64,000 bases of DNA from Sinorhizobium mexicanum (GTDB lineage Bacteria > Pseudomonadota > Alphaproteobacteria > Rhizobiales > Rhizobiaceae): assembly GCF_013488225.1 (NCBI RefSeq), contig NZ_CP041238.1:3817501-3881500 (forward strand). Direction: 5' to 3'. The notes under the pieces were generated by a model. That model had not been told where the DNA came from. It did not search any database and saw nothing but the letters and a program-made list of their open reading frames with translations. Shown in pieces: positions 47,606 through 56,079 of this stretch (position 1 is its first letter; every line of letters begins with the position of its first letter). A program made the translations under genes and the position numbers.

Positions 47606-49000
47606 ATGAAGGAAATCTCCTGCAAGCTTCTGGTGCTTGGTGCCGGTCCCGGCGGCTATGTCTGCGCCATCCGTGCGGGCCAGCTCGGTGTCGACACCGT
47701 GATCGTCGAAAAGGCGAAGGCCGGCGGCACCTGCCTCAATGTCGGTTGCATCCCCTCGAAGGCGCTGATCCACGCAGCGGAGGAGTTTCACAAGCTCCGT
47801 GCCGCGGCATCCGGCAAGAGCCCGCTTGGACTTTCGCTGAGTGCGCCGGCGATCGACCTCGCGCGCACCGTCGCCTGGAAGGACGGCATCGTCGGGCGGC
47901 TGAACGGCGGCGTGACGGGCCTGCTGAAGAAGGCCGGCGTCAAGGCCGTGGTCGGCGAGGCTCGCTTCGTCGACGGCAAGACCGTGGACGTCGAGACCGA
48001 GACCGGCCTGCAGCGTATTCGCGCCGAGGCGATCGTCATCGCCACCGGCTCGGCACCGGTCGAACTTCCAGACCTGCCCTTCGGCGACAACGTTATCTCC
48101 TCGACCGGAGCGCTGGCGCTTAAAACGGTTCCTGAGACGCTGGCCGTGATCGGCGGCGGCTATATCGGCCTCGAACTCGGCACCGCCTTCGCCAAAATCG
48201 GTTCGAAGGTCACCGTGCTCGAAGCCATGGACCGTATCTTGCCGCAATATGACGCCGATCTTTCGAAGCCGGTGATGAAGCGCCTCGGCGAACTCGGCAT
48301 CGATGTTTTCACGCGTACCGCCGCCAAACGCCTCTCGGCCGATGGCCGCGGTCTGCTTGCGGAAGAAAGCGGCCGCCCCTTCGAGGTCGCCGCCGAGAAG
48401 ATCCTCGTGACCGTCGGCCGCAGACCCGTCACGGAAGGGTGGGGCATCGAGGAGATCGACCTCGATCGCGCCGGGAAATTCATCCGCATCGACGACCAGT
48501 GCCGCACCTCGATGCGCGGCATCTATGCGATCGGCGACGTCACCGGCGAACCGATGCTCGCACATCGCGCCATGGCGCAGGGCGAGATGGTTGCCGAGAT
48601 CGTTGCCGGGCGTAAGCGGAGCTGGGACAAGCATTGCATCCCGGCCGTCTGCTTCACCGACCCGGAGATCGTCAGCGCCGGCCTTGCGCCGGACGAGGCG
48701 CGCGCGACCGGCGTCGAAATCAAGATCGGCCAGTTTCCGTTCCAGGCGAACGGCCGCGCCATGACGACGCTTTCCGAAGACGGTTTCGTCCGCGTCGTCG
48801 CGCGTGCCGACAATCATCTCGTGCTCGGCATCCACGCGGTCGGCCACGGCGTCTCGGAGCTCTCGGCGACCTTCGCGCTGGCGATCGAAATGGGCGCACG
48901 GCTCGAGGACATCGGCGGTACCATCCATGCGCATCCGACCCAGTCGGAAGCCTTCCAGGAGGCAGCCTTCAAGGCGCTGGGGCACGCGCTGCATATTTAA
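47606..49000 (+). CDS. lpdV: Dihydrolipoyl dehydrogenase (E3)
   Basis: A 464-aa FAD enzyme that reoxidises the lipoyl group with NAD+. It has the FAD motif LLVLGAGPGGYVCAIRAGQLG, the redox disulfide GGTCLNVGCIPSKALIH near residues 40-56, the NAD motif IGGGYIGLELGTAFAKIG, and the C-terminal His-Glu pair in IHAHPTQSEAFQEAAF. ATG 47606 begins the conserved sequence; an upstream ATG at 47588 overlaps the E2 stop. It is the last gene of the bkd operon. Confidence 0.95.
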   Translation: MKEISCKLLVLGAGPGGYVCAIRAGQLGVDTVIVEKAKAGGTCLNVGCIPSKALIHAAEEFHKLRAAASGKSPLGLSLSAPAIDLARTVAWKDGIVGRLNGGVTGLLKKAGVKAVVGEARFVDGKTVDVETETGLQRIRAEAIVIATGSAPVELPDLPFGDNVISSTGALALKTVPETLAVIGGGYIGLELGTAFAKIGSKVTVLEAMDRILPQYDADLSKPVMKRLGELGIDVFTRTAAKRLSADGRGLLAEESGRPFEVAAEKILVTVGRRPVTEGWGIEEIDLDRAGKFIRIDDQCRTSMRGIYAIGDVTGEPMLAHRAMAQGEMVAEIVAGRKRSWDKHCIPAVCFTDPEIVSAGLAPDEARATGVEIKIGQFPFQANGRAMTTLSEDGFVRVVARADNHLVLGIHAVGHGVSELSATFALAIEMGARLEDIGGTIHAHPTQSEAFQEAAFKALGHALHI

Positions 49001-49034
49001 GAGGCGATAAGCGTCCTCGCAGGGAGGGACGGCC

Positions 49035-49085
49035 GCCCCTCATCCCGCTGCCGCGACCTTCTCCCCGCAAGCGGGGAGAAGGGGC
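49035..49085. repeat. Composite repeat unit 1, left of thiolase
   Basis: Contains CCTCATCCCGCTGCCGCGAC then the hairpin TTCTCCCCGC/GCGGGGAGAA. A close direct copy is at 50475-50523 on the other side of the thiolase gene. Confidence 0.75.
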
Positions 49086-49186
49086 AAGCCGTGTCCACTC
49101 ATTTCCCATCACCGCCTACTTTTGAAGCTGGGGCGCGGGCCGGAATGTCAATTGCAGCATGGTAGGGCCAACGATCGAGTCGCGAC

Positions 49187-49251
49187 CTCGTCCCCTCTTC
49201 CCGCCTGCGGGGAGAGGGCTAGTCCTCGGGTTAAACCCGAGGAGAGGGGGC
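49187..49251. repeat. Composite repeat unit 2, left of thiolase
   Basis: Begins CCTCGTCCCCTCTTCCCGC and includes a GGGGAGAGGG arm and a perfect palindrome CCTCGGGTT-A-AACCCGAGG at 49224-49242. A related unit is at 50586-50630. It lies between convergent lpdV and thiolase and could end both transcripts. Confidence 0.7.
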
Positions 49252-49259
49252 AAACTCCC

Positions 49260-50441
49260 CTACTGCAGCAGTTCCAGCCCGACCGCCGTTGCCTCGCCGC
49301 CGCCGATGCAGAGCGAGGCGATGCCGCGTTTGACCCCGTTCGCCCGCATTGCATTCAGCAGCGTCACGACGATACGGGCGCCCGAAGCGCCGATCGGGTG
49401 GCCGAGCGCGCAGGCGCCGCCATGGATGTTGACGATCTCGTCGGAGAGACCGAGATCACGGATCGCCGCCATGGCGACGATCGCAAAGGCTTCGTTGATC
49501 TCGTAGAGACCGACGCTGCCCCTCTCCCAATTGAGCTTGTCGATGAGCTTCTCGATGGCGCCAATCGGCGCTGTGGTAAACCAGGCAGGCTCCTGGGCAT
49601 GGCCGGCATGTCCGGCAACAATCGCGAGCGGTGTGAGTCCTCTCCGTTCCGCTTCGCTCGCGCGCATCAGGATCAGGGCGGCGGCGCCGTCGGAGATGGA
49701 GGAGGAATTGGCAGCCGTGACGCTGCCGCCGTCGCGGAAGGCAGGTTTCAGCTTCGGTATCTTTGCCGGATCAGCCTTCATCGGCTGCTCGTCGCGGTCG
49801 AGATTGGCGTTCCCGCGTTTGCCGCCATCGACGACCGCCACAAGTTCGCCGGCAAAGGACTTGTCCTCTGCCGCCTTCAGCGCCCTTTCGAGAGAACGCA
49901 GCGCGAAGGCGTCCTGATCGGCCCGCGAGAATTGGTAATGCTGGGCCGTATCCTCGGCATAGGTGCCCATCAACCGACCGGAATAGGCGTCCTCCAGCCC
50001 GTCGAGGAACATGTGATCCTTGACCTCACCGTGGCCGAGCCGGAAACCGCCGCGGGCCTTGGGCAGCAGATAGGGGGCGTTGGTCATCGACTCCATGCCG
50101 CCGGCGGCGATCACCGACGCGCTGCCGGAGAGAAGCGCATCATGTCCGAGCATCAGCGCCTTCATGCCCGAGCCGCAGACCTTGGAAACCGTGGTCGAGG
50201 GCGTTTCCTTTCCGAGGCCGGCGCCAAGCGCGGCCTGTCGAGCGGGATTCTGGCCGATGCCGGCCGGCAAGACATTGCCCATCAGGACTTCGTCGACCGC
50301 ATCGATACTGGCGCGCTCAAGCGCCGCCTTCAGCGCGACGGCGCCGAGCTCCGGTGCTGTCAGGTCCTTCAGTCCTCCCTGAAAGGCACCCATCGGCGTG
50401 CGCGCCGCCGAAACGATGACGACCGGATCGCGATTGCTCAT
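49260..50441 (-). CDS. Acetyl-CoA acetyltransferase (thiolase)
   Basis: A 393-aa thiolase. The nucleophilic Cys lies in TVSKVCGSGMKALMLG near residue 90, the His in NIHGGACALGHPIGASGAR near 350, and the second Cys in SLCIGGGEATA near 380. It may form or cleave acetoacetyl-CoA, for instance in leucine or ketone-body metabolism, which would suit the adjacent bkd operon, but it is not provably part of it. GAGGAGG precedes the ATG at 50441; the frame extends upstream into repeats that are not coding. Confidence 0.92.
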   Translation of the reverse strand: MSNRDPVVIVSAARTPMGAFQGGLKDLTAPELGAVALKAALERASIDAVDEVLMGNVLPAGIGQNPARQAALGAGLGKETPSTTVSKVCGSGMKALMLGHDALLSGSASVIAAGGMESMTNAPYLLPKARGGFRLGHGEVKDHMFLDGLEDAYSGRLMGTYAEDTAQHYQFSRADQDAFALRSLERALKAAEDKSFAGELVAVVDGGKRGNANLDRDEQPMKADPAKIPKLKPAFRDGGSVTAANSSSISDGAAALILMRASEAERRGLTPLAIVAGHAGHAQEPAWFTTAPIGAIEKLIDKLNWERGSVGLYEINEAFAIVAMAAIRDLGLSDEIVNIHGGACALGHPIGASGARIVVTLLNAMRANGVKRGIASLCIGGGEATAVGLELLQ

Positions 50442-50474
50442 TGTAGTCCTCCTCACAGGAACCGTGCGGTCCTC

Positions 50475-50523
50475 AGCCCTCATCCCGCTGCCGCGACCGT
50501 CTCCCCGCTCGCGGGGAGACGGA
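50475..50523. repeat. Composite repeat unit 1, right of thiolase
   Basis: CCTCATCCCGCTGCCGCGAC followed by the hairpin GTCTCCCCGC/GCGGGGAGAC. It is in the same orientation as the copy at 49035, with only a few changes in the stem. Confidence 0.75.
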
Positions 50524-50585
50524 ATGCGCCGCCCGTGCCTGACCTCCCAGGCGTGGGCTTGACGGATGAGAAGCGTGGCGCCCCC

Positions 50586-50630
50586 TCGTCCCCTCTCCCT
50601 GCGTGCGGGAAGAGGGCTAGGGTGAGGGGC
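50586..50630. repeat. Composite repeat unit 2, right of thiolase
   Basis: CTCGTCCCCTCTCCCTGCG with a CGGGAAGAGGG arm and GCTAGGGTGAGGGG; same orientation as the unit at 49187 but shorter, without the CCTCGGGTT palindrome. Confidence 0.65.
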
Positions 50631-50697
50631 CGATCGCCTGCACTTCATTCAATCCGAGAACGACTATAGCCGCAGGATGCGGCGAGGCAATGGTGCC

Positions 50698-51582
50698 TCA
50701 GCCCATCCGTTCGGAGGCATAGCTTCCCGGGCTCGGCGGGAAGACGACGACGCGGTTGCCGTTGATGAAGCAGCGGTGGTGGATATGGGCGTGGACGGCG
50801 CGGGCGAGCACCTGGCTTTCGACGTCGCGGCCGATCGAGACATAGTCCTCGGCGCTTTGCGCATGGGTGATGCGGGCAATGTCCTGCTCGATGATCGGAC
50901 CCTCATCGAGGTCGGCGGTGACGTAATGCGCCGTCGCGCCGATCAGTTTCACGCCGCGCTCATAGGCCTGCTTGTAGGGGTTCGCGCCCTTGAAGCTGGG
51001 CAGGAACGAGTGGTGGATGTTGATGATCTTGCCCGACATCTTCTTGCAGAGCGCATCGGACAAGACCTGCATGTAGCGGGCGAGCACGATCAGTTCGGCG
51101 CCGGTCTGCTCGACGAGTTCCATCAGCTGGGCTTCCGCCTTCGGCTTGTTCTCCTTCGTCACCTTGATGCAGTGGAACGGGATGTCGTGATTGACGACCA
51201 CCTTCTGGTAGTCGAAGTGGTTGGAGACGACGCCGACGATGTCGATCGGCAGCGCGCCGATCTTCCAGCGGTAGAGCAGGTCGTTCAGGCAATGGCCGAA
51301 ACGCGACACCATCAAAAGCACCTTCATCCGCTCTTCGGAATCGCGGATTTCCATCGTCATCTCGAAACGCTTGATAACCGGTGCAAAGCCTTCGCGCAGT
51401 TCCTCCAGCTTCGCCCCGTCCTGGCTGATGAAGCTGAGCCGCATGAAGAAGAGCCCCGTCTCGAGATCGTCGAACTGCGAGCTGTCGCTGATGTAACAGC
51501 CCTTTTCGGCAAGATAACCGGTGACGGCGGCGACGATGCCGCGAGTGGATTTGCAGGTGACGGTCAGCACGTAGCTTTTCAT
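50698..51582 (-). CDS. purU: Formyltetrahydrofolate deformylase
   Basis: Hydrolyses 10-formyl-THF to formate and THF, balancing one-carbon pools. The 294-aa protein has an N-terminal ACT domain (YVLTVTCKSTRGIVAAVTGYLAEKGCYISD, read in order) and a formyltransferase-like catalytic domain with NIHHSFLPSFKGANPYKQAY and GATAHYVTADLDEGPIIEQD, where His and Asp are catalytic. ATG 51582 is preferred; the frame upstream to 51633 lacks similarity. Confidence 0.93.
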   Translation of the reverse strand: MKSYVLTVTCKSTRGIVAAVTGYLAEKGCYISDSSQFDDLETGLFFMRLSFISQDGAKLEELREGFAPVIKRFEMTMEIRDSEERMKVLLMVSRFGHCLNDLLYRWKIGALPIDIVGVVSNHFDYQKVVVNHDIPFHCIKVTKENKPKAEAQLMELVEQTGAELIVLARYMQVLSDALCKKMSGKIINIHHSFLPSFKGANPYKQAYERGVKLIGATAHYVTADLDEGPIIEQDIARITHAQSAEDYVSIGRDVESQVLARAVHAHIHHRCFINGNRVVVFPPSPGSYASERMG

Positions 51583-51742
51583 CGATGGATCTCTCTCTAG
51601 AGGTGTTTCCGGCCCCCTTTTGCGGGCAGTCACGCGAAAACTAGCGTGACGATTTCAGGCCCGCCGATCCATTCGCGACATCGGCTGGACGGAACAGGCC
51701 ACGGCGAACCGTTCAGAATGGCGAATTTTGAGAGGCTCGGTC

Positions 51743-52381
51743 TTAACGGCTTGCGCGGTCAGGATGTGCGCGTGCGAAGGCGTCGATCTCGGCGCAACGC
51801 GCGTCGATCGCGACGATCCTTGGGCAAGCGGAGAGATCGACGCCCCAGCGCCGCGCGTTGTAGACCTGCGGCACAAGGCAGAAGTCCGCCATGGTCGGCC
51901 GGTCGCCGTGGCAGAACGCTCCGATGGACGGGTGATCGAGCATGCGCTCGAAGGCAGCAAGGCCTTCGCCGATGAACTTGAGCATCCAGGCGCGCCGTGC
52001 CGCTTCGCCGTCCTCGGCAGAGGCCATGACATAACCAATCACCCCGAGATTGCAGATGGGATGGATATCCATGGCGATGGCATGGGACAGCGCCCGCACC
52101 CGCTGCCGGCCGATCGCGTCGGCGGGCAGAAAGCCGCTGCCTTCCCTCGTCTCCGCCAGATACTCGATGATCGCCAGCGATTGGGTAAAACGTTCGCCAT
52201 CGATATCGAGTACCGGCACCAGGCCTTGCGGATTGCGTGCCAGATGATCCGGCCCACGATGGGCCTTGGCGATGAGATCGACCGGAATGGAGGCGTAGGT
52301 CTCGCCGAGCTGATTGAGCGCGATCCGCACGCGATAGCTCGCCGACGAGCGCCAATAGTCGTAAAGAACCGTTTCGTTCAC
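51743..52381 (-). CDS. maiA: Maleylacetoacetate isomerase (zeta-class GST)
   Basis: Isomerises maleylacetoacetate to fumarylacetoacetate using glutathione. The 212-aa protein opens with YDYWRSSASYRVRIALNQLG, the zeta-class active site (with Ala where many have Cys), and has NPQGLVPVLDIDGERFTQSLAIIEYL for the glutathione site. It is 36 bp downstream of the fumarylacetoacetase gene in the same direction, forming hmgA-fah-maiA. Confidence 0.92.
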   Translation of the reverse strand: MNETVLYDYWRSSASYRVRIALNQLGETYASIPVDLIAKAHRGPDHLARNPQGLVPVLDIDGERFTQSLAIIEYLAETREGSGFLPADAIGRQRVRALSHAIAMDIHPICNLGVIGYVMASAEDGEAARRAWMLKFIGEGLAAFERMLDHPSIGAFCHGDRPTMADFCLVPQVYNARRWGVDLSACPRIVAIDARCAEIDAFARAHPDRASR

Positions 52382-52417
52382 CCCGTTTGCCTCCGATCCG
52401 ATCGGTTTCCCACTCCG

Positions 52418-53434
52418 TCAGGCGCGGACGGATTTTTCGACCGTCTGTTCGATGGCGCCGAAGATCGAATGGCCGGCGGCATCCTTCATCTCGATCCGGA
52501 CCACGTCGCCGAATTTGAGGAACTGCGTTTTCGGAGCACCGCTGTCGATCGTCTCGATCATGCGCACCTCGGCGATGCAGGAGTAGCCGGCTCCCCCTGC
52601 CGCGACCGGCTTGCCCGGCCCGCCATCGAGCTTGTTGGAAACGGTGCCGGAACCGATGATCGTGCCGGCCGAAAGCGGCCGGGTACGGGCCGCATGCGCA
52701 ATCAGTTGCGGAAAGTCGAAAGTCATGTCGACGCCGGCATTGGCGCGGCCGAACGGCTTGCCATTGAGGTCGACATTGAGCGGCAGGTGCAATTTGCCGC
52801 CGTCCCAGGCATCGCCCAGTTCGTCGGGAGTTACGGCGACCGGCGAGAAGGCGGACGACGGTTTCGACTGGTAGAAGCCGAAGCCCTTGGCGAGTTCGGC
52901 GGGGATGAGGCCGCGCAGCGAGACGTCGTTGACCAGCATGACAAGGCGAACCGCCCGCCGGGATTCCTCGAGGCTCGCTCCCATCGGCACGTCATCGATG
53001 ATGACGGCGACTTCGCCCTCCATGTCGATGCCCCACGCCTCCTCGGCCATGATGATCGGATCGCGCGGCCCGAGAAAGCTGTCGGAGCCGCCCTGATAGA
53101 TCAGCGGATCGGTCCAGAAACTTGCCGGCATCTCGGCGTTGCGCGCCTTCCTGACAAGCTCGACATGATTGACATAGGCCGAACCGTCGGCCCATTGATA
53201 CGCCCGCGGCAAAGGCGAGGCCGCATCGTGCTCGTGAAAGCGCATCGTCGGCTGGGATCCAGTCTCCATGCCTTCCGCGACACGCGCAAGCCGTGGGCCT
53301 GTATGCGCCCAATCGTCAAGCGCCGCCTGCAGCGTACGGGCGATATGGCCCACCTCGGAGCAACGGGTCAGGTCTTTCGAGACCACGACGAGCCTTCCGT
53401 CGCGGGTGGAGTCTTTCAGCGTCGCAAGTTTCAT
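52418..53434 (-). CDS. Fumarylacetoacetate hydrolase
   Basis: A 338-aa FAH-superfamily enzyme, the last step of homogentisate breakdown giving fumarate and acetoacetate. Metal-binding acidic residues are in GIDMEGEVAVIIDDVPMG and LVNDVSLRGLIPAEL, with KPSSAFSPVAVTPDELG and a late GTIIGSGTVSNK block. The bacterial form is shorter than the mammalian enzyme, as expected. It lies between hmgA and maiA; a 44-bp palindrome lies between it and hmgA. Confidence 0.9.
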   Translation of the reverse strand: MKLATLKDSTRDGRLVVVSKDLTRCSEVGHIARTLQAALDDWAHTGPRLARVAEGMETGSQPTMRFHEHDAASPLPRAYQWADGSAYVNHVELVRKARNAEMPASFWTDPLIYQGGSDSFLGPRDPIIMAEEAWGIDMEGEVAVIIDDVPMGASLEESRRAVRLVMLVNDVSLRGLIPAELAKGFGFYQSKPSSAFSPVAVTPDELGDAWDGGKLHLPLNVDLNGKPFGRANAGVDMTFDFPQLIAHAARTRPLSAGTIIGSGTVSNKLDGGPGKPVAAGGAGYSCIAEVRMIETIDSGAPKTQFLKFGDVVRIEMKDAAGHSIFGAIEQTVEKSVRA

Positions 53435-53494
53435 GGAGTGGTGTTTCCCGATGTGTTCTGTTGATCCGCGCCGGGCGGCGCGGATGGAGGCTCA

Positions 53495-53538
53495 CTACAG
53501 CGTCCTTTGCGCGTCTTAAAAGACGCGCGGCGCTGTAG
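53495..53538. repeat. 44-bp palindromic repeat between hmgA and fumarylacetoacetase
   Basis: Near-perfect hairpin: outer arms CTACAGCG/CGCTGTAG and inner arms GCGCGTCTT/AAGACGCGC. It belongs to a palindrome type common between rhizobial genes and differs from the AGAGCGGGATGAGG family. Confidence 0.75.
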
Positions 53539-53566
53539 GCAGCATGTCACGGTTCCTCACCGGATG

Positions 53567-54928
53567 TCACTTGATTCCGGGCGTGCCGTCGAATTTCCGT
53601 TCGAGCCCCGACCAGCAGTCGATGTAGTCGTCCTGCAGGGTCTCGAGCTCCGCGGCGAACTTCGTCAATTGCTGCGGGAATCGGGTCTCGAACATGAAGG
53701 CCATGGTGTTGTCGAGCTTCACCGGCTTCAGCTCCCCGTTCGATGCCTTCTCGAAACCGGTGAAGTCCGGCCCGTGTGGCAGCATCATGTTGTGCAGGCT
53801 CATGCCGCCCGGCACGAAGCCCTCCTCCTTGGCGTCGTAGCGCCCATAGATCAGCCCCATGAACTCGCTCATGATGTTGCGGTGGTACCAGGGCGGACGG
53901 AAGGTGTGTTCGGCGACCAGCCAGCGCGGCGGGAAGATGACGAAATCGACATTGGCCGTGCCCTCCTCGCCCGAAGGGGCCGTCAGTACGGTGAAGATGG
54001 ACGGATCCGGGTGGTCGAAGAGGATCGCGCCGACCGGAGAGAAGGTTTTCAGGTCGTATTTATAGGGCGCGTAGTTGCCGTGCCAGGCAACGACATCGAG
54101 CGGCGAATGGCCGATTTCGGTGACATGGAAGGAGCCGCACCATTTCACATGGACGCGGCAAGGCATTTCCTTGTCTTCGTAGGCAGCGACCGGCGTCTTG
54201 AAATCACGTGGATTGGCGAGGCAATTGGCACCGATCGGCCCGCGATCCGGCAGCGTGAACTTCGCGCCGTAGTTTTCGCAAATGTAGCCTCGCCAGAGCT
54301 TTTCCTCGCTGAGCCGGGTGACCTTGAACATCGTCCCGCGCGGTACGACGCAGATTTCCGACGGTTCGACGTCCATCTTGCCGAGTTCGGTGAAGACGCG
54401 GATGGCGCCGGTTTCCGGCACGATCAGCAACTCGCCGTCGGCATTGAAGAAATAGTCGTTGACCATGTCGGCATTGAAGACATAGGTGTGGGCCGCCATC
54501 CCCGCCTGCGTCAGGACATCGCCGGCGGTCGTCATGGTACGGATACCTTCGAGAAAATTCAGCTTTCCCGAAGGCGTCGGCAACGGGCTCCAGCGCAGTT
54601 GACCGAGCGCCAGTGAATGCTCGGCAACGTGCGGCGCGGTCTTCCAATGCGGATAGTCGATCTTCTTGAAACGTCCGGTGTGCTTGACGCTCGGGCGAAT
54701 GCGGTAGAGCCAGGAGCGCTCATTGGTGCCTCGCGGCGCGGTGAACGGAGAACCGGAAAGCTGCTCCGCGTATAGTCCATATTCGCATTTCTGCGGGCTG
54801 TTCTGGCCTTGCGGCAGGGCGCCCGGCAGACTCTCGGTCTCGAAGTCGTTGCCAAATCCGGGCATGTAGGAGAGCGCCCGTTCCGCGACCGTGCCGGCTT
54901 CGCCTTGCTTTTCCGCCTTTTCCAACAT
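53567..54928 (-). CDS. hmgA: Homogentisate 1,2-dioxygenase
   Basis: Cleaves the homogentisate ring to maleylacetoacetate with Fe(II). The 453-aa length is normal. Signatures are [20 protein letters not shown] at the N-terminus, [12 protein letters not shown], and the iron site [17 protein letters not shown] followed by [21 protein letters not shown] 54928 has GAGGAGG nine bases before it; the frame to 54967 runs into the regulatory gap. It diverges from a MarR-family gene with 78 bp between starts. Confidence 0.95.
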   Translation of the reverse strand: MLEKAEKQGEAGTVAERALSYMPGFGNDFETESLPGALPQGQNSPQKCEYGLYAEQLSGSPFTAPRGTNERSWLYRIRPSVKHTGRFKKIDYPHWKTAPHVAEHSLALGQLRWSPLPTPSGKLNFLEGIRTMTTAGDVLTQAGMAAHTYVFNADMVNDYFFNADGELLIVPETGAIRVFTELGKMDVEPSEICVVPRGTMFKVTRLSEEKLWRGYICENYGAKFTLPDRGPIGANCLANPRDFKTPVAAYEDKEMPCRVHVKWCGSFHVTEIGHSPLDVVAWHGNYAPYKYDLKTFSPVGAILFDHPDPSIFTVLTAPSGEEGTANVDFVIFPPRWLVAEHTFRPPWYHRNIMSEFMGLIYGRYDAKEEGFVPGGMSLHNMMLPHGPDFTGFEKASNGELKPVKLDNTMAFMFETRFPQQLTKFAAELETLQDDYIDCWSGLERKFDGTPGIK

Positions 54929-54969
54929 GGCTTGAACCTCCTCGTTTCCTCGGTATATTGGTTGCAATC

Positions 54970-54992
54970 GTAACTATTGATTTTGTAACTAT
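54970..54992. promoter_or_regulatory. Direct-repeat operator candidate between hmgA and marR
   Basis: GTAACTAT occurs twice, at 54970-54977 and 54985-54992, 15 bp apart in the same orientation; TTGAT and ATCAA also form an inverted pair around the second copy. In a 78-bp divergent gap this is the only conspicuous pattern. Confidence 0.5.
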
Positions 54993-55006
54993 CAAGGAAG
55001 GAAGCG

Positions 55007-55471
55007 ATGGCGCGGGATGAGTTCGAACTGGAGAGCTTCCTGCCCTACCGGCTCAACCGGGCGGCGGAATTCGTCGCGCTGCGCTTTGCGGCGCAGTACC
55101 GGGCGCGCTACCAGCTCACCCGTCCGGAATGGCGAACGCTCGCCGCACTCGGCAGCTCCGGCCGCAGCATGACGGCGACCGAGATCGGCGCGCATTCCAG
55201 CATGCACAAGACGAAGGTGAGCCGCGCCGTCTTCAGCCTCGAACAGCGCCGCTGGCTGAAGCGCGAGGAGGACGGTCGCGACCGCCGTTTCGAGCATCTG
55301 GCGCTGACGCCCGCGGGTGAGCAGGCCTACAAGGAACTGACCGAGCTCGCCAGCCGCTATCAGGCCGAGCTGCTTTCGATGCTCGGAACGGAGGACATGA
55401 AGGCACTTTCCACGGGCTTGCGCGGCGTCGAACGTGCGATGAAGAAATCGGCCACGCCAGAAGGCGGCTAA
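55007..55471 (+). CDS. MarR-family regulator
   Basis: A 154-aa winged-helix regulator. YQLTRPEWRTLAALGSSGRSMTATEIGAHSSMHKTKVSRAVFSLEQRRWLKREEDGRDRRFEHLALTPAGEQ, read in order from residue 33, covers the HTH and wing, with the DGRDRR turn typical of MarR. It diverges from hmgA across a short gap with a repeated motif, so it probably controls the homogentisate genes; its ligand is unknown. Its stop overlaps the stop of the convergent Lrp gene by three bases. Confidence 0.88.
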   Translation: MARDEFELESFLPYRLNRAAEFVALRFAAQYRARYQLTRPEWRTLAALGSSGRSMTATEIGAHSSMHKTKVSRAVFSLEQRRWLKREEDGRDRRFEHLALTPAGEQAYKELTELASRYQAELLSMLGTEDMKALSTGLRGVERAMKKSATPEGG

Positions 55472-55947
55472 CCCTTCACCCGCTCCGGTATCGGCAGCCC
55501 TTCAAAACTCTTCAGCGTTTCGAGCACGATCGACGTCTTCACGTGCTGGACGCTGTCGTGCGGCAGCAGCACGTCGTTGACGAAACGTGAAAGCCCTGCG
55601 AGATCCGGTGTCACGACACGTAGGTGATAGTCCATCTCCCCTGTCAACGCGTAGGCCTCCAGCACTTCCGGCAAACCGGACACGAGCTTTCCGAAACGCT
55701 TGGCGTTGTCGCGATTGTGCGTGGCGAGCGTCACCGAGATCACCACCATCAGATCGAGCCCCAGCTTCTGCCGGTCGATCTGCGCCTGATAACCGGTGAT
55801 ATAGCCCTCCGTCTCCAATCGTGACCGCCGCCGCGAACATTGGGATGGGGAAAGCGCGATGCGCTCGGACAATTCGTTGTTGGTCAGATGGCCATCGCGC
55901 TGCAGTTCGCCGAGGATCTTGAGATCGAATCCGTCAAGCTGCTCCAT
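55468..55947 (-). CDS. Lrp/AsnC-family regulator
   Basis: A 159-aa regulator: N-terminal HTH (LKILGELQRDGHLTNNELSERIALSPSQCSRRRSRLETEGYI, read in order) and C-terminal RAM ligand-binding domain (VLEAYALTGEMDYHLRVVTPDLAGLSRFVND). It diverges from hppD with a 132-bp gap, so local control of tyrosine breakdown is likely. An aromatic amino acid or 4-hydroxyphenylpyruvate is a plausible ligand by inference only. Confidence 0.9.
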   Translation of the reverse strand: MEQLDGFDLKILGELQRDGHLTNNELSERIALSPSQCSRRRSRLETEGYITGYQAQIDRQKLGLDLMVVISVTLATHNRDNAKRFGKLVSGLPEVLEAYALTGEMDYHLRVVTPDLAGLSRFVNDVLLPHDSVQHVKTSIVLETLKSFEGLPIPERVKG

Positions 55948-56079
55948 TCATGCGTCCTCGCCTGCCCTGCCGCACAATTCATGCGTTGACTCACCAAAAA
56001 CACGCAAGAATACAAGCATCATGCATCGGATCTGCGCCATACTCCAGCAAAGTTTGGAAGAATGAAGAGGAGGTTTCCG

